The position numbers were made by a program, and so were the translations under genes. The notes under the pieces are model-generated. The model saw only the letters and a program-made list of their open reading frames with translations, searched no databases and was not told where the DNA came from. DNA of 53,592 bases from contig JALOAI010000030.1 in NCBI GenBank assembly GCA_023228945.1, positions 1 to 53,592 of the forward strand. Reading direction: 5' to 3'. Source of the DNA: Pigmentiphaga sp. (GTDB lineage Bacteria; Pseudomonadota; Gammaproteobacteria; Burkholderiales; Burkholderiaceae_B). This document shows positions 34,354 through 42,331 of the stretch, one piece after another; position 1 is the stretch's first letter; every line of letters starts with the position of its first letter.

Positions 34354-35105
34354 AAACCTCCACCTTCGTTCAATCACGCTGGCCTGGCGTGCTGTCGGTC
34401 CTGAGCGTGCTCGTCTTTTGGGAGGCGGCCTGCCAACTGGGAGCGATCGCGCCCGCGCTGCTGCCGCCCCCGTCGGCCATCGCCGTCCGGGCCTTGGCTT
34501 TCTTCACCGACACCCATCTGCTGGCGCAATTGGGCATCACCCTGCAGCGACTGGCCGCAGGCCTGGCGCTGGCCATTGCGGCGGGCGTGATCATCGGCAT
34601 CGCGGCGTCGTTGTTCCGCTCGACCAGCAAAGTCCTGGAAATCCTGATCGGCCTGCTGGCGCCCCTGCCGAAAATCGCGATCTATCCCGCCCTGCTGCTG
34701 ACGCTGGGATTCGACAATGCGCCCAAGATCGCCCTGGTGGCCATCGACGCGATGTTTCCGATCCTGATCGCCACCTTCCAGGCGGTACGGCTGGTCAATG
34801 GCAAGCTGCTGTGGTCGGCGGCGGCCATGGGCACCTCGCGAGTGCGCGCCCTCTACAAAGTTATACTCCCCGCGTGCCTGCCGTCCATCATCACCGGCAT
34901 CCGGGTAGGGGCGGTCATCGGCTGCATCGTGGTGCTGCTGGCGGAAATGCTCGCTTCCACCAACGGCCTTGGGCATGTGCTGGTATCGGCGTCGCGCAGT
35001 TTCCGTACTACCGACATGTTCGTCCCCATCGTCATCATGTCGCTCGTCGGTTTTTCGCTCGACAAGGCGCTGGCTTGCGCCGCCCGACGAGCTGCCCATC
35101 GCTGA
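34350..35105 (+). CDS. ABC transporter permease (SsuC-like), second of two
   Basis: A 251-residue permease starting MKTSTFVQSRWPGVLSVLSVLVFWEAACQLG, with an ATG that overlaps the stop of the first permease (ATGA). The EAA loop is AAAMGTSRVRALYKVILPACLPSIITGIRVG. It is related to but clearly different from its neighbour, so the pair arose by an old duplication. It probably forms a heterodimer with the preceding permease. Confidence 0.9.
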   Translation: MKTSTFVQSRWPGVLSVLSVLVFWEAACQLGAIAPALLPPPSAIAVRALAFFTDTHLLAQLGITLQRLAAGLALAIAAGVIIGIAASLFRSTSKVLEILIGLLAPLPKIAIYPALLLTLGFDNAPKIALVAIDAMFPILIATFQAVRLVNGKLLWSAAAMGTSRVRALYKVILPACLPSIITGIRVGAVIGCIVVLLAEMLASTNGLGHVLVSASRSFRTTDMFVPIVIMSLVGFSLDKALACAARRAAHR

Positions 35106-35136
35106 GGCCGCCACGGAACAAACCCACCCCTGGACC

Positions 35137-35718
35137 ATGAAAAAAAGCCCAGCTTTCGAGCCCTCCCCCAAGAAGCGGCGCAGCCGCCAGGCCCATCTTC
35201 CCTTTTCGGTGCCCACCTACCCCCGACCCGACGAAGAGCTGGTCCGGAAGATGAACCAGGAGATGTTCACCGGGCACTTCTTCGACGAGTATCTGGCGGC
35301 CCTGCTGGCTCGCGCCAGCGCGGCCGTGTCGGCCGAGTTCAACGAAGACATCATCCGCACCGGCCTGCCGGTCCTGCACTGGCGCGTGCTGGCCACCTTG
35401 TACGACATGGACAGCATGCCCATGTCGCAAATCGCCGAACTCACGCTGATTCCCCTGCCCACGCTCACCCGGCTGATCAAGCGGCTCGCTTTATCGGAGT
35501 ACGTGCGAACGGAGAAGGATCCGCATGACAAGCGCACCACCCTGGTTTCGATCGAGCCCTCGGGGCGCGAGAAGGTAAGCGGCCTGGTTGCCATGGCGAA
35601 AGAGCGGCAGCGCACCCTGCTCGAAGGCGATATCAACGCCGAGGCGCTGAAAGAATCGCTGCGCCATCTGATCGCCTTTTGCGCGGCGCGCCGGCGGCGC
35701 TCGAACATCATTACCTGA
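35137..35718 (+). CDS. MarR family transcriptional regulator, operon-terminal
   Basis: A 193-residue MarR protein with an unusual basic N-terminal tail (KKSPAFEPSPKKRRSRQAHLPF) of about 50 residues before the fold. Helix-turn-helix and wing: MSQIAELTLIPLPTLTRLIKRLALSEYVRTEKDPHDKRTTLVSIEPSGREKV. The ATG at 35137 is the first in frame after the permease stop. It lies 31 bases downstream of the second permease and probably shares its transcript, forming feedback on the operon. The basic tail could add DNA affinity. Confidence 0.85.
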   Translation: MKKSPAFEPSPKKRRSRQAHLPFSVPTYPRPDEELVRKMNQEMFTGHFFDEYLAALLARASAAVSAEFNEDIIRTGLPVLHWRVLATLYDMDSMPMSQIAELTLIPLPTLTRLIKRLALSEYVRTEKDPHDKRTTLVSIEPSGREKVSGLVAMAKERQRTLLEGDINAEALKESLRHLIAFCAARRRRSNIIT

Positions 35719-36168
35719 GACCCCGTCGCCGCGCTCCGGCGGCGCCCCGCCCATGGCCGATGCCGGGCCAGCGGCAGCCGCCGCGCCTTCGATCCTCTCC
35801 CGGGTTCCGGCTTGATCCGTGCCATTGCATTCGGATATTCATCGTATCGGATCGTCGCCCGGAATCCCGACTAACCGCGATTGTCCATCCGGCCCCGATC
35901 GGCTGCCGCCCCGGGCACACACAGCCCGCCAGGTGACATCGCCCGCTGGAGCGCCCCTGCGCGCGTTAGCACAACCTTCATCCTGCCCGATTTCCCGGCA
36001 TCTTACGTTTGCAACTAAATACGGACATTTCGCTTCTGGGCGAGACATTCCATGCGGCCGGCAGGTTGACAAGCGCCACTATGGTTTTCAGACTGTGGAG
36101 GCTCGGCTGGCACCAGCCTGTGCGGAGATGAGCGTGCTTTCCACCTCATCAAACTCGAGGGGAGAACC
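35719..36168. other. 450-base intergenic region
   Basis: No coding gene is supported here. Short reading frames on both strands lack ribosome sites and known motifs. A TTGACA hexamer stands near 36066, but I see no good -10 at proper spacing, so the dehydrogenase promoter is not placed. Confidence 0.5.
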
Positions 36169-38661
36169 ATGACGAGGATGAACGACGGCACCGACAAACG
36201 AGGATTCCGGTTCTGGCTGCCAGGCATCGTGGCGCTGCTCCTGGCTTTATTCGGCATACCGATGGTCATCGGCGGGATCTGGCTCATGACGCTGGGCGGC
36301 TCCTGGTATTACTTTCTTGCCGGCCTTGGCCTGTTGGCAACCACCTGGTTTTTGTTCCGTCGCTCGATCCTGGCGTTGTGGACTTATCTCGCCACGTTTA
36401 TCGGCACCCTTGGCTGGGCACTCTGGGAAGCCGGGCTCGATGCCTGGGCGCATGTGCCCAGGCTGATCGCGCCGATGGTCTTTCTCGTGCTCGTTCTTCT
36501 TGTCGTCCCCGCCCTGCATGGTGGCGCGCGGGGGTCCGGCGGAAAGAAAGCGGGAAGCCTGCTCGGGCTGGCCGCGCTGGCCTCAGCGGTGGGCATCTTC
36601 CTTGCCGGCGAGCGCTCGCCCTGGTTCGCGCATGACGGCCCGAGCGCCTCGCCGGCGTTGGCCGCCAACGCTTCGCGACCCGCGCCGGCCTCCGGCTCGC
36701 CGCCGGCTCCTGTCGTGCCAGGCGAAGCGGCCGGCATGGCGCCAGCGGGTGCCATGCCGGAAACCGGCGCCGACTGGCCGGCCTATGGCGGCAGTCTGCA
36801 CGCCACGCGCTATTCGCCACTCAACCAGATCACGCGGGAGAACGTCGCTGGCCTCGAACTCGCCTGGGCCTTCCGCACCGGCGACATGCCGGATGGCGAT
36901 GAGCAGTTCTCCAACCAGAACACGCCACTCAAGATCGGGGATCGGCTCTTCATCTGCTCGGCGATGAACAAGGCCTTTGCGCTGGATGCCGCCACCGGGC
37001 AGGAAATCTGGCGCTACGACCCCGAGGTGTCGAGGGACGCCATCCCGTATAACGCAAGCTGCCGCGGGCTTGCCTACTATGAATCCCCCACGATGGGCGA
37101 GGGAGAGCTTTGCCAACGGCGGGTCCTCATGAATACGCTCGATGCCCGCCTGATCGCGCTCGATACCGAAACCGGCCGGCTGTGTCCGGACTTCGGCATC
37201 GGCGGCAGCGTCGATCTCGAAGAAGGCCTCGGGCATACGGTGCCGGGCTGGTATGCGCCCACCTCGCCGCCAACCATCGTGCGCAACATCGCCGTGGTGC
37301 ATTCGCAGGTCCGCGATGGCCAGCGCCGCGACGCGCCTTCGGGCGTCATTCGTGGCTATAACGTCGAAACCGGCGAGATGGAGTGGGCCTGGGACATGGA
37401 CCGGCCAGGTGAAAAAGGCTTGCCTCCCGAAGGCGAAACCTACACTCGCGGCACTCCAAATGTGTGGACGATATCATCGGCGGATAATGAGCTGGGCCAC
37501 GTCTACCTGCCGCATGGCGTGCCGGCGGGCGACTATTGGGGCGGCGACCGCTCCGAGGCGGAGAACGAGTACTCGACCGCCCTTGTCGCCCTGGACGTGA
37601 CCACCGGCGAGCCGGTCTGGCATTATCAGACCGTCCGTTACGACATCTGGGACTACGACCTCGGCGCCCAGGGCACCCTGATCGACTTCCCCACGCCTGA
37701 AGGCCCGGTGCCGGCTCTCATCCTGCCCACCAAGGTAGGCATGTTCTGGATCTTCGACCGGCGCACGGGCGAGCTGCTGGTTGAAGTGGAAGATCGGCCC
37801 GTACCGCAGGGCGGCGTGGAGCCCGACCGCCTTGCGCCCACCCAGCCCTTTGTCATCGACTTTCCCAACGTGCTCAAGCCGGAGCTCGAAGAACGACATA
37901 TGTGGGGGACGACTCCGCTGGATCAGCTCTGGTGCCGCATCCAGTACCGGCAGAGCCACTATCAGGGGATGTATACGCCACCCTCGACACAGTGGTGGAT
38001 ACAGTTTCCCGGCTACAACGGTGGCGTCGACTGGGGCGGGGTCGCCATCGATACCGAGCGCGGGATCATGGTGTCGAACTACAACATTACCGCGAATCGC
38101 ACCCGCCTGGTGCCACGTGGGCAGATCGACGCATACGGCATCGTCCCGATCGACGAGCCAGGCTGGAAGGATAATAGTCCCGACGATGTCTCGCCTCAGG
38201 CCGATACGCCCTATGGCATTGAAGTCAACGCCGGCTGGCGGGTGCCGTTCACCGATATTCTGTGCCCGCAACCACCCTACGGTGGCATCATGGCCATCGA
38301 TCTCCACACGCGCGAGATCCTGTGGGATCGTCCTTTCGGCAGCGCGCGCAAGAACGGCCCATTCGGCCTTCCCTCCTTTCTGCCCTTCGATATCGGCACG
38401 CCGAACAATGCCGGCGCCGTCGTTACCGCAAGCGGCCTGGTTTTCATCGCGGCGACCACCGACGACCTCATTCGGGCCTTCGATATCGAAACGGGGGAGG
38501 AGCTCTGGAGTGATACGCTGCCGGCTGGCGGACAAGCCTCGCCTGCCATGTACGAGGCGGACGGACGCCAGTACCTGATCCTCAATGCGGGAGGCCATAC
38601 TTTCATGGAGACGCCTATCGGCGATTACTTCCTCGCCTATGCGCTGCCCGACTCGCGCTGA
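36169..38661 (+). CDS. Membrane-bound PQQ-dependent dehydrogenase (glucose/quinate type)
   Basis: An 830-residue quinoprotein. About five N-terminal membrane helices (first 150 residues, from GIVALLLALFGIPMVIGGIWLM to AGSLLGLAALASAVGIFL) precede a periplasmic eight-bladed PQQ propeller. Propeller landmarks are MNKAFALDAATGQEIWRYDP, NVWTISSADNELGHVYLP, VRYDIWDYDLGAQGTLIDF and VTASGLVFIAATTDDLIRAFD. Such enzymes oxidise glucose, quinate or shikimate and pass electrons to ubiquinone. Which substrate applies is not settled by the sequence. The pqq biosynthesis genes are not in the window. GGGGAG precedes the ATG. The last 23 bases overlap the next gene. Confidence 0.92.
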   Translation: MTRMNDGTDKRGFRFWLPGIVALLLALFGIPMVIGGIWLMTLGGSWYYFLAGLGLLATTWFLFRRSILALWTYLATFIGTLGWALWEAGLDAWAHVPRLIAPMVFLVLVLLVVPALHGGARGSGGKKAGSLLGLAALASAVGIFLAGERSPWFAHDGPSASPALAANASRPAPASGSPPAPVVPGEAAGMAPAGAMPETGADWPAYGGSLHATRYSPLNQITRENVAGLELAWAFRTGDMPDGDEQFSNQNTPLKIGDRLFICSAMNKAFALDAATGQEIWRYDPEVSRDAIPYNASCRGLAYYESPTMGEGELCQRRVLMNTLDARLIALDTETGRLCPDFGIGGSVDLEEGLGHTVPGWYAPTSPPTIVRNIAVVHSQVRDGQRRDAPSGVIRGYNVETGEMEWAWDMDRPGEKGLPPEGETYTRGTPNVWTISSADNELGHVYLPHGVPAGDYWGGDRSEAENEYSTALVALDVTTGEPVWHYQTVRYDIWDYDLGAQGTLIDFPTPEGPVPALILPTKVGMFWIFDRRTGELLVEVEDRPVPQGGVEPDRLAPTQPFVIDFPNVLKPELEERHMWGTTPLDQLWCRIQYRQSHYQGMYTPPSTQWWIQFPGYNGGVDWGGVAIDTERGIMVSNYNITANRTRLVPRGQIDAYGIVPIDEPGWKDNSPDDVSPQADTPYGIEVNAGWRVPFTDILCPQPPYGGIMAIDLHTREILWDRPFGSARKNGPFGLPSFLPFDIGTPNNAGAVVTASGLVFIAATTDDLIRAFDIETGEELWSDTLPAGGQASPAMYEADGRQYLILNAGGHTFMETPIGDYFLAYALPDSR

Positions 38662-39736
38662 AGCGCTTGCTACCTTGCACCACTACGGGATCGGCCTTCT
38701 ATTCGCCCTGGCCACGGCCGCGGCCGTAAATGCCGCGGAGCCTTCAGAGGCAGCGGCGGGGTGCGCGCAAACCTCCCCGCTGCGGGGCGCGGGCACCTTC
38801 AATCTGCGTATCGACAACGATATGCTGGGCGGCCTCGGCCAGGATCAAGGCTATTCGAATGGCTTCCTGGCCAGCTGGGTATCGCCCAACCTGGCCAACT
38901 ATGTGGACGACCCATGCCTGCCCGGGCCGGTACGCAGCCTGAATCGATACCTGGCGCTGCTGCAACCCGAGGGGTTCGATGAGCAGAACATGACCATCGG
39001 ACTCGGCCAGATGATGTACACACCGGTCGATAGATTGCGCCGCGACCTGATCGAAGACGATCGACCATTCACCGGCGTCCTGATGCTGAGCTTGGGCTAT
39101 AACGCCCGCCGCGACGACACCCTGCGCACCTCGCAGATCCGGCTTGGCGTCGTCGGTCCGGCCGCGCATGCCAAGCAAATGCAGAACTGGTGGCACGACT
39201 TCATCGGCGTCGACCACTTTCGTGGCTGGGACCAACAACTACGCAACGAGCCCGTCTTCCAACTCCTGCACGAGCGGCGCACCCGCGTGGCGCGCCGCAT
39301 CAACGATCAGGGCTGGGGCTGGGATCTCATCCGTCACTGGGGCGTAAGCCTGGGCAACTTCGCAACCTACGCCAACGTGGGTGGCGAGGTGCGCTTCGGG
39401 TTCCGCCTGCCCGACGACCTCGGCACCGCACCGCTGCGCCCCGCGGGCGAGAACACGTCGCCGGTGCGGGCACGACGCGACGGCGAGTGGAGCGCCCACC
39501 TCTTTGCCGCCGTCGACGCGCGTGGAGTGCTGTATGACATCACCCTGGATGGCAACACCTTCAAGCCCAGCCATTCGGTCGATAAACGTCCGTTCGTCGC
39601 AGACGTCGGCTACGGCTTGGCGTTCTATTACGGGCCGTGGCGCATTGCCGTGGCGCGCTATCACCGGACGCGGGAGTTCCATGGACAGGGAGAGGTGCCG
39701 GTTTATGGGACGATTACGATCGGGCGGCGGTTCTAA
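38639..39736 (+). CDS. LpxR-like lipid A deacylase family protein (DUF2219)
   Basis: A 365-residue outer-membrane beta-barrel of the LpxR/DUF2219 family, which in known members removes the 3'-acyloxyacyl chain from lipid A. After a signal-like segment (LLFALATAAAVNAAEPSEA), the family's N-terminal motif appears as FNLRIDNDMLGGLGQDQGYSNGFLASW, containing the catalytic Asn-Asp. WDQQLRNEPVFQL is the later conserved stretch, and the chain ends in Phe, as barrels do. The start ATG lies inside the dehydrogenase gene, so the two are translationally coupled. The catalytic histidine is probably in WWHDFIGVDHF, but I could not align it securely. Confidence 0.82.
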   Translation: MRCPTRAEALATLHHYGIGLLFALATAAAVNAAEPSEAAAGCAQTSPLRGAGTFNLRIDNDMLGGLGQDQGYSNGFLASWVSPNLANYVDDPCLPGPVRSLNRYLALLQPEGFDEQNMTIGLGQMMYTPVDRLRRDLIEDDRPFTGVLMLSLGYNARRDDTLRTSQIRLGVVGPAAHAKQMQNWWHDFIGVDHFRGWDQQLRNEPVFQLLHERRTRVARRINDQGWGWDLIRHWGVSLGNFATYANVGGEVRFGFRLPDDLGTAPLRPAGENTSPVRARRDGEWSAHLFAAVDARGVLYDITLDGNTFKPSHSVDKRPFVADVGYGLAFYYGPWRIAVARYHRTREFHGQGEVPVYGTITIGRRF

Positions 39737-39886
39737 GACAGCGTTGTCCGGAGTGTCGTTCGTTGGCGTCGACGGCCGAGTGTTTACCCACCCAATTGTA
39801 TTAATTGGAAACAACGATGGCTTGTACCGACAGAACAGTCCATAGTGGTCGTGGGAATCCTTTTTTCCCTTCTACTAGGACTAACT

Positions 39887-40096
39887 TTGAAAACAGAATT
39901 TGGCATTGTGAAATGGTTCAACGACGACAAAGGATTCGGCTTTATCATGCCTGAATCCGGCGGCAAGGACCTTTTCGCGCACTTCAGCGAGATCCAAGGC
40001 AGCGGACACAAAACGCTTGCCGAAAATCAGCGCGTTTCCTTCGTTGCAACGCAGGGCCAGAAGGGCCCGCAGGCTTCGAACATCCAGGTAGTGTGA
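39887..40096 (+). CDS. Cold-shock protein (CspA family)
   Basis: A 69-residue single cold-shock domain that binds single-stranded nucleic acid. RNP1 is KGFGFIMPE and RNP2 is DLFAHF, and the core starts EFGIVKWFNDDKGFGFI. The best start is TTG at 39887, with AGGA seven to ten bases upstream, since it gives the standard length. An in-frame GTG further left would add 14 hydrophobic residues unusual for this family. The 5' region contains T-runs and a CAATT/AATTG repeat, typical of long csp leaders. A strong terminator follows. Confidence 0.93.
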   Translation: MKTEFGIVKWFNDDKGFGFIMPESGGKDLFAHFSEIQGSGHKTLAENQRVSFVATQGQKGPQASNIQVV

Positions 40097-40139
40097 CGAC
40101 CTGAGGCCCGCCCGAGCGGCGGGTCCTAAGCAACACAAC

Positions 40140-40176
40140 AAGGCCGAACCCTTTGAAACATTGGGTTCGGCCTTTT
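40140..40176 (+). terminator. Rho-independent terminator after the csp gene
   Basis: AAGGCCGAACCC pairs with GGGTTCGGCCTT around an 11-base loop and runs into a T-run. This is the clearest classic terminator in the window. Confidence 0.9.
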
Positions 40177-40235
40177 GCTTTGACACCTGCACGTTCCCAA
40201 GTACCACTGCACACACAGCAATCGCTATCTCCGAC

Positions 40236-40480
40236 ATCGATTTGCAGGAGTCATTCGTCTACCAGAACGTCCTGGGCCGGGCACCGGACGCCGCCGGCCT
40301 GGCCGATGAGCGCCTCACTGGATCTACCGGATCTGAATGATGACCTGGCGCTGCTGCTGGAGCTGGGATGTGCCGATGGAGGACGCCTACGGCTCGTCGT
40401 GGTCAGATGAGCTGCCCACACAGGACATCGTGTTGGTGGGGGATGCCGGCACCGCCGAGGGCGGGAACTGGTTCGCGTAG
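40236..40480 (+). pseudogene. Relic of a DUF4214-containing surface protein
   Basis: Codons 40236-40340 read FVYQNVLGRAPDAAGLADERL, the recognisable core of a DUF4214 repeat, a domain of secreted RTX-type or adhesin proteins. A stop follows at once. In another frame, 40340-40480, the sequence ends ELPTQDIVLVGDAGTAEGGNWFA and then a stop, which looks like the tail of such a protein. No start, signal or upstream portion remains. It lies at the edge where accessory DNA begins. Confidence 0.5.
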
Positions 40481-40622
40481 GGCTTGGTAGGGGCGGAGAG
40501 TTTCGCATGCGAAAATTTCCCCTTCGCCACCAAAATAAGATGGCGATCTGGCGAGGCCCTCGCGCAGGTCTATGTGCAGAAGGTGCACCGAGTTCGGGGC
40601 GGCCGACGCCCGGGGAAGTGCT

Positions 40623-40674
40623 GCGGGTGAGGGATGCGGGTGAGGGATGCGGGTGAGGGATGCGGGTGAGGGAT
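40623..40674. repeat. Four tandem 13-bp repeats
   Basis: GCGGGTGAGGGAT occurs four times without interruption. The last T is also the first base of the TTGACA -35 box of the toxin-antitoxin promoter. It may be simple slippage, or repeated protein-binding sites upstream of that promoter. Confidence 0.9.
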
Positions 40675-40706
40675 TGACATCAAGCCCCATTGTGGCCACA
40701 ATGGGG
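40674..40706 (+). promoter_or_regulatory. Promoter and palindromic operator of the relB/yafQ-like pair
   Basis: TTGACA at 40674-40679 and CACAAT at 40697-40702 are 17 bases apart. A perfect 22-bp palindrome, CCCCATTGTGG followed directly by CCACAATGGGG (40685-40706), covers the -10. This is the typical place for self-repression by the antitoxin. Confidence 0.85.
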
Positions 40707-40732
40707 ACACAAAATCTACCGGAGCACTATCC

Positions 40733-40990
40733 ATGAGCGCTGATGCCATCGTCAAAGCCAGGATTCCAAGTGACGTGAAGGAACGAGCCCTGTCCACCTT
40801 GGACAGCATTGGGCTGAGCGTGTCCGACGTGATTCGTCTCACCTTGATGCGAGTTGCCGAGGAAGGTCGCTTGCCATTCGACGTGGCAGTCCCGAACCGC
40901 ACGACGCGAAAAGCCATGAAGGAACTGGCCGACGGCAAGGGAAAGAGGCTCGACAGCGCCGACGCCTTGTTCAAGGACTTGGGAATCTGA
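40733..40990 (+). CDS. RelB/DinJ family antitoxin
   Basis: An 85-residue antitoxin of the RelB/DinJ type. The N-terminal ribbon-helix-helix half reads AIVKARIPSDVKERALSTLDSIGLSVSDVIRLTLMRVAEEGRLPF. The C-terminal half, rich in charged residues, should wrap the toxin. It is expected to neutralise the toxin encoded one base downstream and, with it, to repress the operon through the 22-bp palindrome just upstream. The ATG is 26 bases after that operator. Confidence 0.92.
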   Translation: MSADAIVKARIPSDVKERALSTLDSIGLSVSDVIRLTLMRVAEEGRLPFDVAVPNRTTRKAMKELADGKGKRLDSADALFKDLGI

Positions 40991-40991
40991 C

Positions 40992-41264
40992 TTGCTGACG
41001 CCTCGCCTATCCGGGCAGTTCAAACGCGACGTGCGCAAAGCCGAAAAGCGCGGCAAGGACATGGCCAAATTGCGCATCCTGTTGGCCTTACTGCTCGACG
41101 AAAAACCCCTGCCCGAACGCTACCGCGATCATCCTCTGAAAGGCGAATGGGCTGGTTTCCGCGATGTCCATATCGAGCCGGATTGGCTACTGATCTATCG
41201 CGTCGCCGAAGACGAGTTGCAACTTGCCCGCACCGGCACGCATTCTGACCTGTTCGATGAATAG
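40992..41264 (+). CDS. YafQ family mRNA interferase toxin
   Basis: A 90-residue RelE/ParE-superfamily toxin of the YafQ family, which cleaves mRNA on the ribosome. Expected active-site residues are all present and evenly offset by four from E. coli YafQ: His46 (DHPLKG), His59 and Asp63 (DVHIEPDW), His83 (GTHSDLF) and Phe87. The start is TTG, one base after the antitoxin stop, so translation is coupled. With an intact antitoxin and operator it should be functional. Confidence 0.92.
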   Translation: MLTPRLSGQFKRDVRKAEKRGKDMAKLRILLALLLDEKPLPERYRDHPLKGEWAGFRDVHIEPDWLLIYRVAEDELQLARTGTHSDLFDE

Positions 41265-41393
41265 TATCGGGTATCGGCCTAGCCGATGTGAAGGATGCCG
41301 CCTCGGCTGATGCCCGGATCGAAGCGATCGCCGCCGGCGGACCTTGGCCAGGAATGGACGGTGGCGGATGCCAACAATGTCGAATGAGCCTCT

Positions 41394-41529
41394 CTGCCGG
41401 CGGAATGGCTGGACCACTCACTGACGGGGCAGTGGTCCGCATATCGAGAGTGCCATGTGGGTGGTGACTTTCTGCTGATCTACCAGTTGGATGACGCTGC
41501 TAAAGCGGGCTTGGTTGTGTTCGTCAGAA
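41394..41529 (+). pseudogene. Fragment of a second YafQ family toxin
   Basis: This frame reads LPAEWLDHSLTGQWSAYRECHVGGDFLLIYQLDD, then GLVVFVRT, matching the middle and end of YafQ toxins (HxL.G.W...REcHv..DfLLIY). It lacks the start and the final GTHSDLF with the catalytic His. The sequence changes at the recombinase relic. It differs from the intact toxin 130 bases upstream, so it is a different family member, not a duplicate. Confidence 0.7.
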
Positions 41530-41691
41530 CTTCGGACCTCGATACAGTCAGGAGATCCAAATACAACAAAGGCCGCTTTGGGCGGCCTTGTTGAACGCAT
41601 CGAGCTGGACCCTGTATCGGAGAAATGCGTCATTCACTACCGCATTTCCAGCCCCGATACGGGGGTTAAACTGGCGTCCCCTAGGGGATTC
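41530..41691 (+). pseudogene. C-terminal tail of a probable serine recombinase
   Basis: The frame LRTSIQSGDPNTTKAALGGLVERIELDPVSEKCVIHYRISSPDTGVKLASPRG looks like the last 50 residues of a large serine recombinase, with the usual LVERIELDP...IHYRI ending. The final ASPRG codons run into the complement of a tRNA-Glu 3' end, as happens when such recombinases lie at their own attachment site. All catalytic parts are missing. Confidence 0.6.
41672..41691 (-). other. tRNA-Glu 3'-end fragment, probable attachment site
   Basis: The plus strand reads TGGCGTCCCCTAGGGGATTC, exactly the complement of the last 20 bases of a typical bacterial tRNA-Glu including CCA (GAATCCCCTAGGGGACGCCA). The next bases no longer fit the tRNA, so only the 3' end is present, as at the scar of an element integrated in tRNA-Glu. 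No second copy was found in the window. Confidence 0.7.
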
Positions 41692-42154
41692 ACATTGAAA
41701 TGCGGGTTGTCGGAGAAGCTAGTATTCATGCGGCTTTCCAGCCTTCACCTGTCGATTATTGCGCCCCGTACCAACAAAAACATATTCCAAAAAACTCCCC
41801 ACTGTGGCGTCAGCGCAACATCTACGCGCCGAAAGCGGCTGCGTTTGCGCTACGAGCTCGGATGCGATGCGTTCCGATACACACCCGACTCACGGCCTTG
41901 CACAACGGTTCATGGTGGGATCCAGTAGATAGCAGCGCAGTGCCGTCCCGCTGCATACGCGAGCCAGGCTAAAAAACGAGGGACTCCCTGCTGTGCCGTG
42001 AGCACGGGGCTAGAGCCACGCCCTTTAAGGTCCGCTGGCAACGCTGGGGCCATAGCCGAAAATGTACCGATTTTTGCATACTGCCATGGCCGTTGCGAAA
42101 GCGACTCTCTGATGTAGATCAGACCTCCTGCGCATGCACCTCATTTCCCTCTGA
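41692..42154. other. Intergenic region before the copper ATPase
   Basis: No gene is recognised. Base composition is mixed and there is no repeat. The short frames that cross it lack ribosome sites and known motifs. Confidence 0.5.
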
Positions 42155-42174
42155 AGATTACACAAATGTAATCT
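42155..42174. promoter_or_regulatory. Cop-box-like inverted repeat before the copper ATPase
   Basis: A perfect inverted repeat AGATTACA-CAAA-TGTAATCT, 158 bases before the ATPase start. The same TTACA-N4-TGTAA core occurs before copA at 49345-49358, so both are probably bound by one response regulator of CopR/CusR type, which is not encoded in the window. Confidence 0.75.
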
Positions 42175-42331
42175 GCTAAATAACTCAAATACACATACTA
42201 ACGTGGCACCATGAATTAGCGTGTCGGCACTACGGTGGGGATGCCCATGCCCGCTCGTCGCTGCTCTGCAGCAAATGACAGGCATCACCTGAACCACGGA
42301 CGGCGCTAACAACTTCGGGAGGAGAAGAACG

